DNA of 55,009 nucleotides from Putridiphycobacter roseus (GTDB lineage: Bacteria; Bacteroidota; Bacteroidia; Flavobacteriales_D; Crocinitomicaceae). Position 1 is the first letter of the stretch. Each line of letters begins with the position of its first letter. Made by a program: the position numbers and the translations under genes. The notes under the pieces were generated by a model. That model worked only from the letters and a program-made list of their open reading frames with translations. It did not search any database and was not told the DNA's origin. Positions 8,901 to 16,914 of the stretch are shown piece after piece. The stretch covers positions 1 through 55,009 of the forward strand of contig NZ_QKSB01000016.1 in NCBI RefSeq assembly GCF_003234935.1, given 5' to 3'.

Positions 8901-10104
8901 TTACAATACCTGCATCAGCATCTTGATAAGGACCTTCAAAAAAGTCAATCCCTATTGCCGGTGGATTTGCACCCCATTTATAAGGACTAGAACCTGCATC
9001 ATCATTTCCATCTCCATTAAAACAGAAACCTAATCCTCTTCCAACATCACATCCAACATAATCATCTAAATTACCTCCAATATCTGGATCAACATACTGT
9101 GCAAAATAAGCATTTTTTAATGTTTGCGTTCCTCTATTGATCATTTCATAATTATAAAATGTCATGTCATTAATTTCATCATTCGTAGCAAAAGAAAATG
9201 CTTGTGCTCTAATCTCCATACCAATAGGCTCTCCTTGAGAAGCTTGATGAATATTCCCCTTGTCATTAAATACCCACCAATTCGTTTCATCACCAAAAAG
9301 TGTTACCCTTCTATCGTCTCTACAATCCACATCATCATTAAGGTCGTACCAAGGATAATCCCCATCAATAATTGGATCATATCTCCCATTTAAACCTTCT
9401 GGTCCATTAGGGTTATCATAAAAAGGTGCTAAATAATAATCTTGTCCCAAAGAAACATCTCCATGTGCTGGCCAATTTAAAATTTTAAGCATGGTATCAG
9501 CAGATAATTCAGTTACACTTTCACATTCATCTGCTGGCAATAATCCTTGTTGACATAACCACCACTGAGAGAATCTTAAAACTGTACCTTTATCAATGGT
9601 AAAAAACTGATCATATTTCGCACATTCTTCCGGAATAATTTCTGCATCACCATTTGCTCTAACAATATTTAAGCTAGCATCTTGTGGTAAACTTGGATCA
9701 TAATTACCTGGATTACCACCAAAAGTAGACAAAGGACCAGCCCAAAAATCAGGACCATCTTGTACGAACTTTTGTGCAGCCAATCTTAACTGTCCATTAT
9801 TATCGGTTCCACCCATCCATAATGCACCAGAATAAATCACTTTTGGTCCTTTAAAATCATCTGTTTTTGGCACCTCATAAGCTGCTCTTGAAATGGCTCT
9901 TTCCGTCCATAAAATCCCTCCTGTTTCAATTCTTGCTTTCACATTATTGAATTCCATAAAGATAAATCCATCAGAAAAGGTACATCCTGCCGCTCTTCCA
10001 TCCAATCCTCCCGTATTATTTTTCGCATTTGGGCCGACAAATGAAAAACTTGCCAGTCCTGCAATAATAATAATTAAGTTTATTCCTATTTTTTTCATGT
10101 TCAT
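5923..10104 (-). CDS. Giant secreted protein (1393 aa) with C-terminal T9SS/FlgD-like domain
   Basis: It starts MNMKKIGINL with a signal peptide ending near SFVGPNA. The body has no enzyme motif that I recognise; it is rich in Asp/Asn/Gly, aromatic residues and short turn-rich blocks. The C-terminal 100 residues resemble a FlgD-like Ig/T9SS sorting domain: NVVPNPYYAYSEYE, then VKIFNMQGSLIRQ, then SGVYIIHIE. By family knowledge this marks surface delivery by the type IX system. It lies between a TonB receptor (17 bases upstream) and a PorV-like protein (25 bases from stop to start), so the three genes form one operon. A likely role is an extracellular partner of the receptor, but the ligand is unknown. 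Confidence 0.8.
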   Translation of the reverse strand: MNMKKIGINLIIIIAGLASFSFVGPNAKNNTGGLDGRAAGCTFSDGFIFMEFNNVKARIETGGILWTERAISRAAYEVPKTDDFKGPKVIYSGALWMGGTDNNGQLRLAAQKFVQDGPDFWAGPLSTFGGNPGNYDPSLPQDASLNIVRANGDAEIIPEECAKYDQFFTIDKGTVLRFSQWWLCQQGLLPADECESVTELSADTMLKILNWPAHGDVSLGQDYYLAPFYDNPNGPEGLNGRYDPIIDGDYPWYDLNDDVDCRDDRRVTLFGDETNWWVFNDKGNIHQASQGEPIGMEIRAQAFSFATNDEINDMTFYNYEMINRGTQTLKNAYFAQYVDPDIGGNLDDYVGCDVGRGLGFCFNGDGNDDAGSSPYKWGANPPAIGIDFFEGPYQDADAGIVNFPGLPSGDNPLTESTPAGSQLAYEYKGIPYEGLGIGYGDSIPDNERMGMRRFFYYNNVAGGILGDPDTAPEFYGFMDGFWGASGNPQTFGDNGLTGSVPSNFMFPGDSDPAGWATAAAGQAPDVSAGVEWSEISAGNATGDRRFAQVAGPFTLKPGALNNLTVGVVYGRSFDGDLLASVNAMKTADSKAQSLFDACFEILEPPLAPKMSIQEMENELIILLDGSQTGTEDYEEIDEINIPIRDEDGNLNDRSYRFQGYQVFQMINADASVSDITEIEMARLVAQCDIVDGVSKLVNYEFNEEDGISVPKVKVDGDDKGLQHSFRITEDLFATGDRTLINHKKYYYIAVSYAHNEFLKYDPNTADGIPGQKTPYLVSRRSASFGQIESVTAIPHNPSVEADGTVYGTYYGWTPKIKQIEGEGNGGNELELSASSLQEILENNEIDVVEYANGGGPVDVKVIDPLNLQSGDYILELDKNAGISRGAVKSDTYWRLIRTNGGTVDTVLSDYTIGTANEQIIPEWGISVSMQQYEYGGELNSTTWTTSPISSSIKFADSSKIWLSGVMDSDINFTTNWIRAGSSVAPADDDESCSPTLWVNNPCYYYDRAPITDASQSWEGVLDGIMTSFKYVGYEVYGMPMGNPGDNPTTEANEGYFKLSTTQFSTFNIAQMHDVDVIITSDQSLWTKCPVIEMNDNENQTVGGSDVLELRGQASINKDGSPVTDGDQGMGWFPGYAINVSTGKRLNMLYGENSWLGGDNGNDMIWNPSHRYVTSTGEPLMGGMHYVYILDAVGDMPVYDEGKYAQTNLAKKTKAGHEAVFDYCTWIAEPMGIEFRENLETDVTIKARVSKPYTERDETKGANKGMPKYGFSITESDRVQTGVTSELESLLDIINVVPNPYYAYSEYEDGRLDNQIKITNLPEVCNVKIFNMQGSLIRQYTKDDPLTSLNWDLTNTVGVPIASGVYIIHIEVPGVGEKILKWFGTMRKVDLDNI

Positions 10105-10121
10105 TATTTCTTTACAATAAT

Positions 10122-13100
10122 TTAAAAATCAAATTTTACACCCAAACGAATGGTTCTTGGTAACCCTAAGTTAAAAGGGTTATTAGTTACTAGCGAATAG
10201 TAATCATAATATGAGCTAGCATCCAGCGACGAATTCGTAACACTTTCGCCTAAAGAAGACAATAAAAATCCATCATCATTTGCGTTACCAGTTGAACGAT
10301 AAACGGTATAGACATTTACAATATTAAATAGATTTGATACTCTTAAATAAGCATTCAAATAAGCTACTTTAGGTTTTTTACTTTCATCATTTTTACCAAA
10401 AGTAAGTTCAAAGTTACGATCTAACTGTGCATCCACTCTATAAATCCAATCTAATCTAGAACCATTTACTGTTCCTTCTAAACCAGATGTAGTTGGGTTT
10501 ATTCCAGAAGCCGCTGTAATGGTTTGTTGACGAGAATATGGTGTTCCAGAACCTACATTAGCAGTTAAATTCAAACCAGTATTTTCGAAAACACCAAAGT
10601 TATTAATTTTTGGACCAGTATAATTTTTTCCGCCACCATAACGGTAATCCACTACAAAAGTAAAGGCATGACGTTGATCGTTGTTATATGGTAAAATAGT
10701 TCTTAAGTTAGGCTCACCAGCTAAGATTAAACTAGAAGCTGAATTCGCATCTGAACCAGTTCCGCTTGCAAATTGTAAGGTATAAGAAGCCGTCATTCTA
10801 ATATTCCCTGTTCTTCTTAAATCGTAAGAAACTGTTGTTCCTTTAATGGTACCAAAATCTCTATTCCCATAAGTTCTATAAGTAGCTGGATAAGCATTTA
10901 TCACACCAATCTGCTGTACTTTATCTCTCTCTTCTTTGTAAAAGGCTGATATTTTAATAGAAGATGTTTTAGTTAATACTTGTTGAAACCCAATTTCATA
11001 ATCAATTGTTTTTTCAGGTAATAAATTTGGATTTGAAATTACAGTACTTTGAATAAATTGATAATTCGTTGGGTCGAAAATATTACCTGTTGTTGGTCTC
11101 TTCGTCAAGATATCATAATGTGCGAAAAAAGAAGCTTCATCTGAAATTGGAAAGGAAAATGCTATTCTTGGCATTAAATTAATTTGCGCTTTATAATCTT
11201 CAAAATCATCTGGAATTGGAGAAGTAGCTTCTGGATCATTTAAATAAGGTGCAATACCTTTTGATCCTTCAATCAATACAGACTCTGTTTCTTTCCCTGT
11301 CGCATCATACCAAGTATCTCCGTTTCTATAACCGTTTATTTTAGTTAGGTTTTCATTGTCATCTACATAGACTACAAAATCTTCACCAATATTACTTGGA
11401 TGTTCTACAGCGTTTCCATTAACCGTGCTTACTTCTTTTACCGTTTTAGCACCATAGAACAAATAAGGATCTTTTAAAACTGGTTGATTTGCATCAAATA
11501 TATCCGCTCTTAAACCCACATTAAAGATGATGTCATCAAAAGCAAACTTGTCCATGATATAACCTGAAATATAAATAGGTTGAAATGCACCTACTTTTCT
11601 TATGTAGTTACCAAACTCATCTGTATCTTGAAAATAATCATTAATATCTGTAGCTCCTTTTACTTTTTCTCCAGTATGGTCATAACCTCTCCAGCTAAAT
11701 ATCTGACTACCTGAATTTAATAAATCATCTGGTGAAAACATAGCAAGATTAAAGAAGTTAGGATCTAATTCATCAATATTAATAAAATCCGTTCCATCAA
11801 TATATGCTTCTAAATCCGATCCTTCTAAACCGTTTTGCTCACCAAGTGCTTTTCTAACAGAATAATCAAAAAAGTATTGTTGGTCACTATTTGCTTGTCC
11901 TGAGTATTCACCTGGAGAAGCATTTAATCTACTGTAAGTTATTTTTGGCACTGTACCTTCATAATAATTAGATACAATGTTATTTCTATCAATCTCTTTA
12001 ATATGTGAATTTAAATAAAGTCTAGACACTGTCCATAAACCAATCGGACCTCCATTAGTAGTATTTGAAGTAAAACTTCTATCCCATCTTTGCTCATATT
12101 CAAAACCTAATGATATGGCATGGTCACTTAAATTAATTGTTCCTGACCCTGTAATTCTTAATTGATCGTTTTGAGTATAGCCATAAAAATTATATGGAGA
12201 ACCAATATTATCCCATAAACCGTAAACATTGTCTGGCACTTCCCCATTTACCAATGCACCACCAGATCTAATTTGATTTAAATTTTCAAAATGACCAGTA
12301 GTTTGTCCATCATAAATTTGATAATATTGAGAAGTAATCGCCGCCAAAGCTTCATTTTGGTCAGATGGCGTAAACTCTACATTTACATCCTGGAAGCCAT
12401 TATGCACTAAACTATCTCCACCAGAAGTATATTCATAAGAATTTACCGTAATCGTTTTAAACTTCCCTACATAACCATAGTTGAATATTCTATCTTCGTG
12501 AGTAGCATCTTGACTTTTGGAGTGAGATTGAGAATAATCTACCATTAATGAATAATAAGCTGATTTTATTTTTGAAGTAGACCCTTCAACATTGTTATTA
12601 AATCTTTGTGTGAATTTTCCGTACACTCTCCAATCATAACTTATATTTTCGCCAAAATTCTCAAAATTCAACAATGAATTATTTCTAGAGTATAATGAGC
12701 TATTTCCGTAATTCATAGACCCACCAAAAGTTAAATTCATAGAAGGCCCCACATTTACATCTAATTTACCAGCACCAGAATAGTTTCTAGAACGTGCATT
12801 CATTCTCCAATCTACTTGCTCAAAATCATCTTCATTTAAAAAACTAGTATTATTATACGTACCGGTTCCTTCACTATTTGGTCTTAACGGACCAGAACCA
12901 TTTTCATAATCTAAAAGATCATCTCTTACATCTTTTTTGATTCTATAAGCACCACCGTTATGTAATGGTCTACTATCTAACTGATCTGTTGCATTTGCAG
13001 ACAAAAAGAATCCTAAAATAGGAATATCAGTTTTATTTCCTAAAGAATCTTTTTTCAATAACAAAGGTCCTGAAATCATTCCCTCCGCTAAATTATAAGC

Positions 13101-13895
13101 ATACTTATCTAATCCAAATACTTTTCCATCATATCCTAATGGATCATCTCCATTCAAATAAAACCCAGAAGATACTAATTCTCCAGAACCAAAATACTTT
13201 GCTGACGGACCTCTTGTTGTAATAGAAACAATACCACCGGTTAAATCACCGTAATTTGCTGGAACACCACCTGTAATTACAGACACCTCTTGAATTGCAG
13301 ATTTAGGTAAACTTGAAGAACCCCTTACTTTAATACCATCTATATAATAGTAACTATCTCCACTTCTTGTTCCACGAATATTTAAACTTTCTCCAGAACC
13401 TTCTTGTGAATAAACACCACCTACCGTTTGCGCAACCCCAGTTGCAGAACGTGCAGACATTTTCGAAATATCATCTCTAGTTACCGTCGCACCCGAAGCG
13501 CCACCATCTTTATCAATCAAAGGCACCTGATAAAATACGACTTCTACTTCATTTAAAAGCTCACTAGAAACAGAAAGTTCATAATTTCTTATCACTAATT
13601 TATCACTATTTACCACAACGCCTTCTTCACGTTTAGACTGATAGCCAACAAATCTTAGCTCAACATCATATTCTCCCGGAGACAGTGAAGCGATAATAAA
13701 CTTACCGTCTAACCCTGTAGAGGCGAACCCTTTTTGAGTTCCATTCTGAAAAATTACAACTTTTACGAAAGGTAATTCTTCTCCTGTTTCTTTATCAACT
13801 ACTGACCCTTTTATTGTACCTACACCTGTCTGGGAAAACCCAAGACTGGCTGACAATAAGAGTGTTAAGACTAAAAATTTTAATTTTGTAAACAT
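10122..13895 (-). CDS. TonB-dependent receptor with carboxypeptidase-regulatory-like N-terminal domain
   Basis: 1257 residues. The signal peptide ends at GFSQ. Residues of roughly 27-110 form a CarboxypepD_reg-like domain (GTIKGSVVDKETGEELPFV, then LSPGEYDVELRFVGY). A plug domain follows, with ISKMSARSATGVAQTVGGVY, LNIRGTRSGDSYYYIDG and GGVPANYGDLTGGIVSI. The remainder is a 22-strand-type barrel ending in an aromatic residue (GVKFDF). It would import a large nutrient across the outer membrane using TonB energy. No SusD partner is next to it; the downstream genes are a giant secreted protein and a PorV-like protein. A promoter-like sequence is present upstream. Confidence 0.92.
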   Translation of the reverse strand: MFTKLKFLVLTLLLSASLGFSQTGVGTIKGSVVDKETGEELPFVKVVIFQNGTQKGFASTGLDGKFIIASLSPGEYDVELRFVGYQSKREEGVVVNSDKLVIRNYELSVSSELLNEVEVVFYQVPLIDKDGGASGATVTRDDISKMSARSATGVAQTVGGVYSQEGSGESLNIRGTRSGDSYYYIDGIKVRGSSSLPKSAIQEVSVITGGVPANYGDLTGGIVSITTRGPSAKYFGSGELVSSGFYLNGDDPLGYDGKVFGLDKYAYNLAEGMISGPLLLKKDSLGNKTDIPILGFFLSANATDQLDSRPLHNGGAYRIKKDVRDDLLDYENGSGPLRPNSEGTGTYNNTSFLNEDDFEQVDWRMNARSRNYSGAGKLDVNVGPSMNLTFGGSMNYGNSSLYSRNNSLLNFENFGENISYDWRVYGKFTQRFNNNVEGSTSKIKSAYYSLMVDYSQSHSKSQDATHEDRIFNYGYVGKFKTITVNSYEYTSGGDSLVHNGFQDVNVEFTPSDQNEALAAITSQYYQIYDGQTTGHFENLNQIRSGGALVNGEVPDNVYGLWDNIGSPYNFYGYTQNDQLRITGSGTINLSDHAISLGFEYEQRWDRSFTSNTTNGGPIGLWTVSRLYLNSHIKEIDRNNIVSNYYEGTVPKITYSRLNASPGEYSGQANSDQQYFFDYSVRKALGEQNGLEGSDLEAYIDGTDFINIDELDPNFFNLAMFSPDDLLNSGSQIFSWRGYDHTGEKVKGATDINDYFQDTDEFGNYIRKVGAFQPIYISGYIMDKFAFDDIIFNVGLRADIFDANQPVLKDPYLFYGAKTVKEVSTVNGNAVEHPSNIGEDFVVYVDDNENLTKINGYRNGDTWYDATGKETESVLIEGSKGIAPYLNDPEATSPIPDDFEDYKAQINLMPRIAFSFPISDEASFFAHYDILTKRPTTGNIFDPTNYQFIQSTVISNPNLLPEKTIDYEIGFQQVLTKTSSIKISAFYKEERDKVQQIGVINAYPATYRTYGNRDFGTIKGTTVSYDLRRTGNIRMTASYTLQFASGTGSDANSASSLILAGEPNLRTILPYNNDQRHAFTFVVDYRYGGGKNYTGPKINNFGVFENTGLNLTANVGSGTPYSRQQTITAASGINPTTSGLEGTVNGSRLDWIYRVDAQLDRNFELTFGKNDESKKPKVAYLNAYLRVSNLFNIVNVYTVYRSTGNANDDGFLLSSLGESVTNSSLDASSYYDYYSLVTNNPFNLGLPRTIRLGVKFDF

Positions 13896-13939
13896 AGGTG
13901 TGTGTATTTGTTAAATTCTCGTAAAACACATTAGAGCGG

Positions 13940-13972
13940 TAAATATAGATATTTTAAACTTGAACCGCCAAA
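13940..13972 (-). promoter_or_regulatory. Candidate promoter of the TonB receptor operon
   Basis: On the minus strand TTTG (13972-13969), a 21-base spacer, then TATATTTA (13947-13940; seven of eight matches to TAnnTTTG). The spacing fits Bacteroidota promoters. The predicted start is near 13934, leaving a leader of about 40 bases before the ATG at 13895. Confidence 0.55.
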
Positions 13973-14067
13973 TTATTTTTAACAAAAATTTAACTTTTAA
14001 TTCCTCTAGCAAAAATACAGGTAGAATTTGTTTTTTACAATGATTTATTTTACAGCTTATTTCAATT

Positions 14068-14358
14068 TTATACAAGTCTACGACGCACCATCCTTTTACC
14101 TTTTTGTCTTCTAATAGAACTCTTGGAAGCCTTCTTCATCCGCTTCCTTGTTGGTTTGTCTTGCATTTTATGGTATTTTTTAATCGCCTTTTTCTTATCC
14201 TTTTTCAGTCTCTTTTCACTTTTTACTTTTACCTTTTTTCGTTTTTCTTTAGGCGCATTTTCACTTTTATTTTGACCAAAAACAGGCACAGACACACACA
14301 ATAATAATCCGATTATAATCGTTAATTTTGTAAAAAAAACACGGATGAAATTACGCAT
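14068..14358 (-). CDS. Small secreted, extremely basic protein
   Basis: I start at the ATG at 14358 (MRNFIRVFF...), which gives a signal peptide ending VPVFGQ; the longer frame to 14409 adds an unlikely extension across the divergent gene. The mature part is about 68 residues, of which about half are Lys or Arg, with no hydrophobic core. It may bind polyanions such as nucleic acid or acidic polysaccharide in the periplasm; that is inference. Such small KR-rich exported proteins are widespread in Bacteroidota and mostly unnamed. It overlaps the divergent gene at 14345 by 14 bases at their starts. Confidence 0.65.
   Translation of the reverse strand: MRNFIRVFFTKLTIIIGLLLCVSVPVFGQNKSENAPKEKRKKVKVKSEKRLKKDKKKAIKKYHKMQDKPTRKRMKKASKSSIRRQKGKRMVRRRLV
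14323..14330 (+). promoter_or_regulatory. Candidate -7 box TAATTTTG for the lipoprotein at 14345
   Basis: A perfect TAnnTTTG match 15 bases before the ATG at 14345. It lies inside the coding sequence of the divergent basic protein (codons encoding its signal peptide). Confidence 0.55.
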
Positions 14359-14791
14359 AAAACAAATATACAACAGATTAGCATTTTTTGCCTTATTTTT
14401 CATACTCATCCTTTCTAGCTGTGATAAAAAAGGGGTAAACCCTATACCGGAAGTCCCAGTAAATCTTTATATCAATTTAAATTTACCTGCGTATCAAAAT
14501 TTAAATAACCCTGGAGGGTGGGCTTATGTGAATGGAGGTTCAAGAGGTATTATTGTCTACAGAAACTTTAATACTTTTGTCGCATTAGACAGGCATACTA
14601 CTTATACACCGGACTCTACTTGTGCCATTGGCGTAGTAGATGAAGAAAATTATTTTATCATCAACGACCCTTGTTCCGACTCACAATATAGCATTGTGGA
14701 TGGCACAGTAACACAAGGACCAGCAGAATGGGGTTTAAGACCTTATTTCACAAGTTGGGATGGTGGCTTTTCACTTCAAATAACCAATTAA
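14345..14791 (+). CDS. Rieske-fold-like lipoprotein lacking the Fe-S ligands
   Basis: 148 residues with a lipoprotein signal (ILILSSC, lipid-modified Cys at about 26). The second half follows the layout of small Bacteroidota Rieske proteins: FVALDRHT where the first ligand box would be, then NDPCSDSQYSIVDG and TQGPAEWGLRPY where canonical proteins have PCHGSQFD..G...GPA..PL. The Cys-X-His and Cys-X-X-His ligands are not intact, so binding of a [2Fe-2S] cluster is unlikely. It is anchored in the envelope; the function is unknown. The 3' end overlaps the convergent S41 protease by 21 bases, and the 5' end overlaps the divergent basic protein by 14. Confidence 0.7.
   Translation: MKLRIKQIYNRLAFFALFFILILSSCDKKGVNPIPEVPVNLYINLNLPAYQNLNNPGGWAYVNGGSRGIIVYRNFNTFVALDRHTTYTPDSTCAIGVVDEENYFIINDPCSDSQYSIVDGTVTQGPAEWGLRPYFTSWDGGFSLQITN
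14363..14370 (-). promoter_or_regulatory. Candidate -7 box TATATTTG for the basic protein at 14358
   Basis: On the minus strand TATATTTG ends five bases before the ATG at 14358, so transcription would begin at or next to the start codon and the message would be leaderless or nearly so. The box lies inside the coding sequence of the divergent lipoprotein. Confidence 0.5.
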
Positions 14792-16372
14792 ATCTTTCTT
14801 ACTAAAGCTTTCAATAGCGGTTTGTACGTCAAGATCATCTTCAAGATATATTTGGTAATAGCCATTTTCTTCAAATAAATGCCGGGCAATCTCAGCTTTC
14901 AATCTATTTCGTATGATACTTTTGGAATGTAGAATGTCTTGTGGTCTTTTCTCAATTTTTAAATGCGACGCCGCATAATCTATAAAATCATCAAACAAAA
15001 CGTTACTCAATATAAAGCCATTATTAAAAGCATCAAAGTCATTCCATTTGTCTCTTTTCCCATCTAGATAACCAAATACCCATTGGTTAAAAGCACTTCC
15101 ATAATACAAGCTAGTCAAATAATAGCTTGCTCCCATGGTGTCATTAGGTACAAATACATCTGGAAAGATACCTCCTCCGCCATACACTACCCTACCTTTT
15201 GGGGTGGTATACTTTAAGGAATCGTTAAACTTAACACTGTCTGCCTCGAACAATTCTCCAGATTTAATTCGATTATAATAATCATTCTCATAATCTACTC
15301 CTTCACCATATGGTTTTTGAATACTTCTTCCCGTAGGCGTATAATATCTAGAAATTGTTAGTCGTAAAGCACTTCCATCACTAAACTCTTGTTGATCTTG
15401 TACCAATCCTTTTCCAAAAGTACGACGACCGAGAATAAGGCCCCGATCATTGTCCTGAATTGCACCTGCCACAATTTCACTGGCTGAAGCAGACAAAGAA
15501 TTAACGAGAATAATTAATTCTACATCCTGTAAAATACCACGCTTTGTCGAAACATAATTCACCCTACCTGTACGGCGTCCTTCGGTATATACAATTAATT
15601 TATCTGCGCCTAAAAACTGATCAATAATTACCTCTGCAGCATCTAAAAAGCCACCACCATTATTCCTTAAATCGAATATTAGCTTTGTCATCCCTTGTGC
15701 TTTCAATTCCCGCGCAGCAGTCACAAACTCACGTCCAGCATGGTTCGTAAAGCTACTCAACTTTATAAAACCGATCTCCTTTGTTAACATTAAATTAGCA
15801 TCAATACTGTTAACCGCTATAATGCCACGCTCAATTTTTATAGGAAGAATTTTTCCTGCACGATAAACACTTAACAGAACATTGGTATTTGGTTTACCCT
15901 TTAATAAAGTCATTACCGTTTGATTGGATAATTTCATATCTACTAAAACAGAATCATCCACACTTATTATTCTATCTCCTGGCAATAATCCCGCACTTTG
16001 AGAAGGGGAAGGCGTTAAAACATGAGTGACTACTAGAGTATCATCATGAATTAAGAAGCGAATTCCAATTCCACCAAACTGTCCATCTAATTGTTCGTTA
16101 ACAAGACTTAAATCTTTTGGTGGTATATATTGACTGTGTGGATCTAATTTTTTTATCATTCCATCAATAGAACTTTCCAATAAGTCTTGATAATCGACAG
16201 TATCCACATATTTATGGTCAATAATATTTAATATGGTCGATATTTTAGAGTCTGTTTGACTCTCCGTCACCTGAATGGTATCCTTAGTAATAAATAAAGT
16301 ACCAATATAAATTCCGGCTCCAAAAACAATAGCAACCAATAAAGGCCATAAAAATTTAAAATTCTTGCTCAT
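14771..16372 (-). CDS. S41 family C-terminal processing peptidase
   Basis: 533 residues. An N-terminal hydrophobic segment (about 9-29) anchors it to the inner membrane facing the periplasm. A PDZ domain follows (about 85-180, with GQFGGIGIRF and GDRIISVDD). The catalytic S41 domain has FDLRNNGGG and the serine/lysine dyad: Ser296 in SASASE and Lys321 in TFGKGLVQ. It cleaves periplasmic proteins near their C-termini. The start lies one base after the stop of the dCMP deaminase, so the two are cotranscribed. The last 150 residues are a C-terminal extension seen in Bacteroidota homologues. Confidence 0.94.
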   Translation of the reverse strand: MSKNFKFLWPLLVAIVFGAGIYIGTLFITKDTIQVTESQTDSKISTILNIIDHKYVDTVDYQDLLESSIDGMIKKLDPHSQYIPPKDLSLVNEQLDGQFGGIGIRFLIHDDTLVVTHVLTPSPSQSAGLLPGDRIISVDDSVLVDMKLSNQTVMTLLKGKPNTNVLLSVYRAGKILPIKIERGIIAVNSIDANLMLTKEIGFIKLSSFTNHAGREFVTAARELKAQGMTKLIFDLRNNGGGFLDAAEVIIDQFLGADKLIVYTEGRRTGRVNYVSTKRGILQDVELIILVNSLSASASEIVAGAIQDNDRGLILGRRTFGKGLVQDQQEFSDGSALRLTISRYYTPTGRSIQKPYGEGVDYENDYYNRIKSGELFEADSVKFNDSLKYTTPKGRVVYGGGGIFPDVFVPNDTMGASYYLTSLYYGSAFNQWVFGYLDGKRDKWNDFDAFNNGFILSNVLFDDFIDYAASHLKIEKRPQDILHSKSIIRNRLKAEIARHLFEENGYYQIYLEDDLDVQTAIESFSKKDLIGYLK

Positions 16373-16373
16373 A

Positions 16374-16799
16374 CTATACTGATTCTATTAAAGTAATTTC
16401 AATTCCATATTCTCTTAAAAAATCAATACCCGAAGCATCTTTGTATTGCTTATGATAAACCACTCTTTGAATACCGGATTGAATAATTAACTTACTACAC
16501 TCTTTACAAGGAGATAAGGTAATATACAATGTAGCACCATCTGCAGATTGTGTTGATTTTGCTACCTTAAGAATAGCATTTGCCTCTGCATGCAAAACAT
16601 ACCATTCGGTTTCACCCGCCTCATTTTCACAACAATTAGTATATCCAGAGGGTGTACCGTTGTAACCATCAGAAATAATCATTTTATCTTTAACAATTAT
16701 GGCACCCACCTGTTTACGTTTACAATGCGATAGTTTTGCCCATTCTATTGCCATGCGTAAATAGGCCTGATCGTATTTTAATTGTTTTAATGGGGTCAT
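16374..16799 (-). CDS. Deoxycytidylate (dCMP) deaminase family protein
   Basis: 141 residues, a zinc-dependent cytidine/deoxycytidylate deaminase. Zinc ligands are H70 in the HAEANA motif, with catalytic E72, and C98/C101 in SPCKEC. The GYNGTPSGYTNC stretch and the extra Cys/His residues at 26 and 56-57 fit dCMP deaminase (ComEB-like) rather than tRNA adenosine deaminase. It converts dCMP to dUMP for thymidylate synthesis. It is the first gene of a two-gene unit with the S41 protease. The promoter probably lies in the 112-base divergent gap shared with rsgA. Confidence 0.9.
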   Translation of the reverse strand: MTPLKQLKYDQAYLRMAIEWAKLSHCKRKQVGAIIVKDKMIISDGYNGTPSGYTNCCENEAGETEWYVLHAEANAILKVAKSTQSADGATLYITLSPCKECSKLIIQSGIQRVVYHKQYKDASGIDFLREYGIEITLIESV

Positions 16800-16906
16800 A
16801 ATCTATGGAAAGCTGGTAAAGTTAATTAATTTTAAAAATAATCATTAATTATTATTTTTTCTATCGTCAAATTCAACATTATTTAACAAGTATAAAAGAT
16901 TATAAT

Positions 16907-16914
16907 TATTTTTG
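16907..16914 (+). promoter_or_regulatory. TATTTTTG box overlapping the putative rsgA start codon
   Basis: TATTTTTG fits TAnnTTTG exactly, but its last three bases are the TTG that opens the rsgA frame. Either the box is coincidental or the start codon lies further downstream. Confidence 0.3.

Noticed and set aside
8483..9393. Several plus-strand frames inside the giant secreted gene
   Set aside because: They lie opposite a continuous 1393-codon frame with a signal peptide and C-terminal domain; codon content is that of an antisense shadow.
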